From: a bacterium | GTDB taxonomy: Bacteria > Vulcanimicrobiota > Vulcanimicrobiia > Vulcanimicrobiales > Vulcanimicrobiaceae | Length of the DNA stretch: 6,080 nucleotides | Reading direction: 5' to 3' | Assembly: GCA_021807645.1 (NCBI GenBank) | Contig: JAKBCP010000058.1 | Span: 1-6,080 of the forward strand | Part shown: positions 5,149 to 6,080 of the stretch, one piece after another | Layout: every line of letters starts with the position of its first letter | How positions within the stretch are numbered: the stretch's first letter is position 1 | The notes under the pieces: model-generated | What the model was told of the DNA's origin: nothing | Databases searched by the model: none | What the model saw: only the letters and a program-made list of their open reading frames with translations | Position numbers and translations under genes: made by a program

Positions 5149-6080
5149 ATGATACTTGCCGTACCGCGTGAGAGCGCCGAGCGCGAACGCCGTGTCGCGC
5201 TCGTTCCCGAAAGCGTCTCGAAATTTAAAAAACTCGGACTGGAAATTCACGTACAGCGCGATGCAGGTCGCGCCGCTTCTTTTCCGGACTCCGCTTACGA
5301 ATCGGTCGGAGCTCGCATCGTCGCCGACGAGAACGAACTCCTTTCTTCCGCCGATGCCCTTCTCTGTGTCGCACGTCCGACCGAAAATCAGCTAGCGCGC
5401 CTCAAAAAAGGCGCGCTTCTCGTAGGTTTCCTCGATCCGCTCGGCGACCCGGCATACGCCGAGCGCCTGGCATCGGCGGGAATCGAAGCACTCGCCGTCG
5501 AGAAAATCCCGCGCATCACGCGCGCGCAAAGTATGGACGCGCTTTCGTCGCAGAGCAATATCGCCGGCTACAAAGCCGTCTTGCTCGCGGCGAGCGCGTT
5601 GCCGAAGTTCTTCCCGATGCTCACCACCGCAGCGGGAACGATTCCGCCGGCGAAAGCACTCGTACTCGGTGCCGGCGTCGCGGGGCTACAAGCCATCGCA
5701 ACGGCACGCCGCCTCGGCGCAGTCGTCAGCGGCTACGACGTCCGCGCCGTCGTTCGCGAACAAGTGCAATCGCTCGGCGCGAAATTCCTCGAATTCGATC
5801 TCGGCGAGAGCGCCGAGGGTTCGGGCGGATACGCGAAGGAACTCACGCCCGAACAGCAGCAGCGGCAACGCGACTGGATGGTCGAACAGATCGGGAAAAA
5901 CGACGTCGTCATCACGACCGCATTGGTTCCCGGGCGGCGAGCGCCGATTCTCATCACCGAAGCTGCCGTCGCCGCGATGGCTCCGGGAAGCGTCATCGTC
6001 GATCTCGCGGCGGAGGCCGGAGGCAACTGCGCGCTCACCAAACCCAACGAGAGCGTTATCACCGACAACGGCGTGCAGAT
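5149..6080 (+). CDS. pntA: NAD(P) transhydrogenase subunit alpha, N-terminal 310 residues (continues past right edge)
   Basis: This is the NAD(H)-binding dI component of the proton-translocating transhydrogenase, which couples hydride transfer from NADH to NADP+ with proton flow across the inner membrane. The protein follows E. coli PntA closely from its first residues (MILAVPRE against MRIGIPRE), which settles the ATG. PRITRAQSMDALSSQSNIAGY (121-141) carries R122, Q127, D130 and S133, matching R127, Q132, D135 and S138 of the Rhodospirillum rubrum dI site. The Rossmann loop is GAGVAG (174-179), and the acidic D197 in YDVR at the end of the next strand fits NAD rather than NADP. The EGSGGYAKELTPE insertion (223-235) and TTALVPGRRAP (256-266) separate it from alanine dehydrogenase, its relative. 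DLAAEAGGNC (285-294) is also typical. The window ends with the frame open, so it cannot be seen whether the gene stops after dI (split PntAA type) or carries membrane helices; pntB is expected downstream. It lies 32 bp after the membrane-protein gene. Confidence 0.96.
   Translation, partial: MILAVPRESAERERRVALVPESVSKFKKLGLEIHVQRDAGRAASFPDSAYESVGARIVADENELLSSADALLCVARPTENQLARLKKGALLVGFLDPLGDPAYAERLASAGIEALAVEKIPRITRAQSMDALSSQSNIAGYKAVLLAASALPKFFPMLTTAAGTIPPAKALVLGAGVAGLQAIATARRLGAVVSGYDVRAVVREQVQSLGAKFLEFDLGESAEGSGGYAKELTPEQQQRQRDWMVEQIGKNDVVITTALVPGRRAPILITEAAVAAMAPGSVIVDLAAEAGGNCALTKPNESVITDNGVQ

Overview
The window is a GC-rich (by eye about 60% or more), densely packed bacterial chromosomal segment with no RNA gene, insertion sequence, CRISPR array or phage hallmark that I can see. 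The proteins are ordinary bacterial ones. The taxon cannot be fixed by eye. The high GC, very short gaps, GTG starts and frequent lack of Shine-Dalgarno sites would suit a little-cultured lineage such as Candidatus Eremiobacterota (WPS-2), but this is only a guess.

Layout. Two genes run on the minus strand in the left half. A 790-residue secreted protein (771-3143) is built from beta-sandwich repeats that look like the macroglobulin domains of bacterial alpha-2-macroglobulins, but it ends before any thioester domain. It is followed, with a one-base stop/start overlap, by polA (DNA polymerase I). Only the 5'-nuclease part of polA (257 residues) lies in the window; the gene runs off the left edge. 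A 60-bp divergent intergenic region (3144-3203) separates this pair from a plus-strand gene run.

The plus-strand run holds five genes with gaps of 6, 3, -4 and 32 bp. In order they are: a 168-residue secreted protein with a TonB-C-like pattern (3204-3710); a 57-residue zinc-ribbon protein (3717-3890); a fumarylacetoacetate hydrolase family enzyme (GTG start, 3894-4739); a four-helix membrane protein resembling DUF4267 (GTG start, 4736-5116); and pntA, the NAD(H)-binding alpha subunit of proton-translocating transhydrogenase (5149 to the right edge, incomplete). No single pathway obviously unites the run. Probably only the transhydrogenase genes, presumably continuing to the right, form a functional unit.

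Points for a second look: the thioester-less macroglobulin-like protein coupled to polA; the small zinc-ribbon gene in the same frame as its upstream neighbour; a hairpin filling the space between an AGGAG motif and the pntA start codon; and strong over-representation of the palindrome CGATCG (14 copies, none after 4452). I see no convincing new defence or mobile system here.
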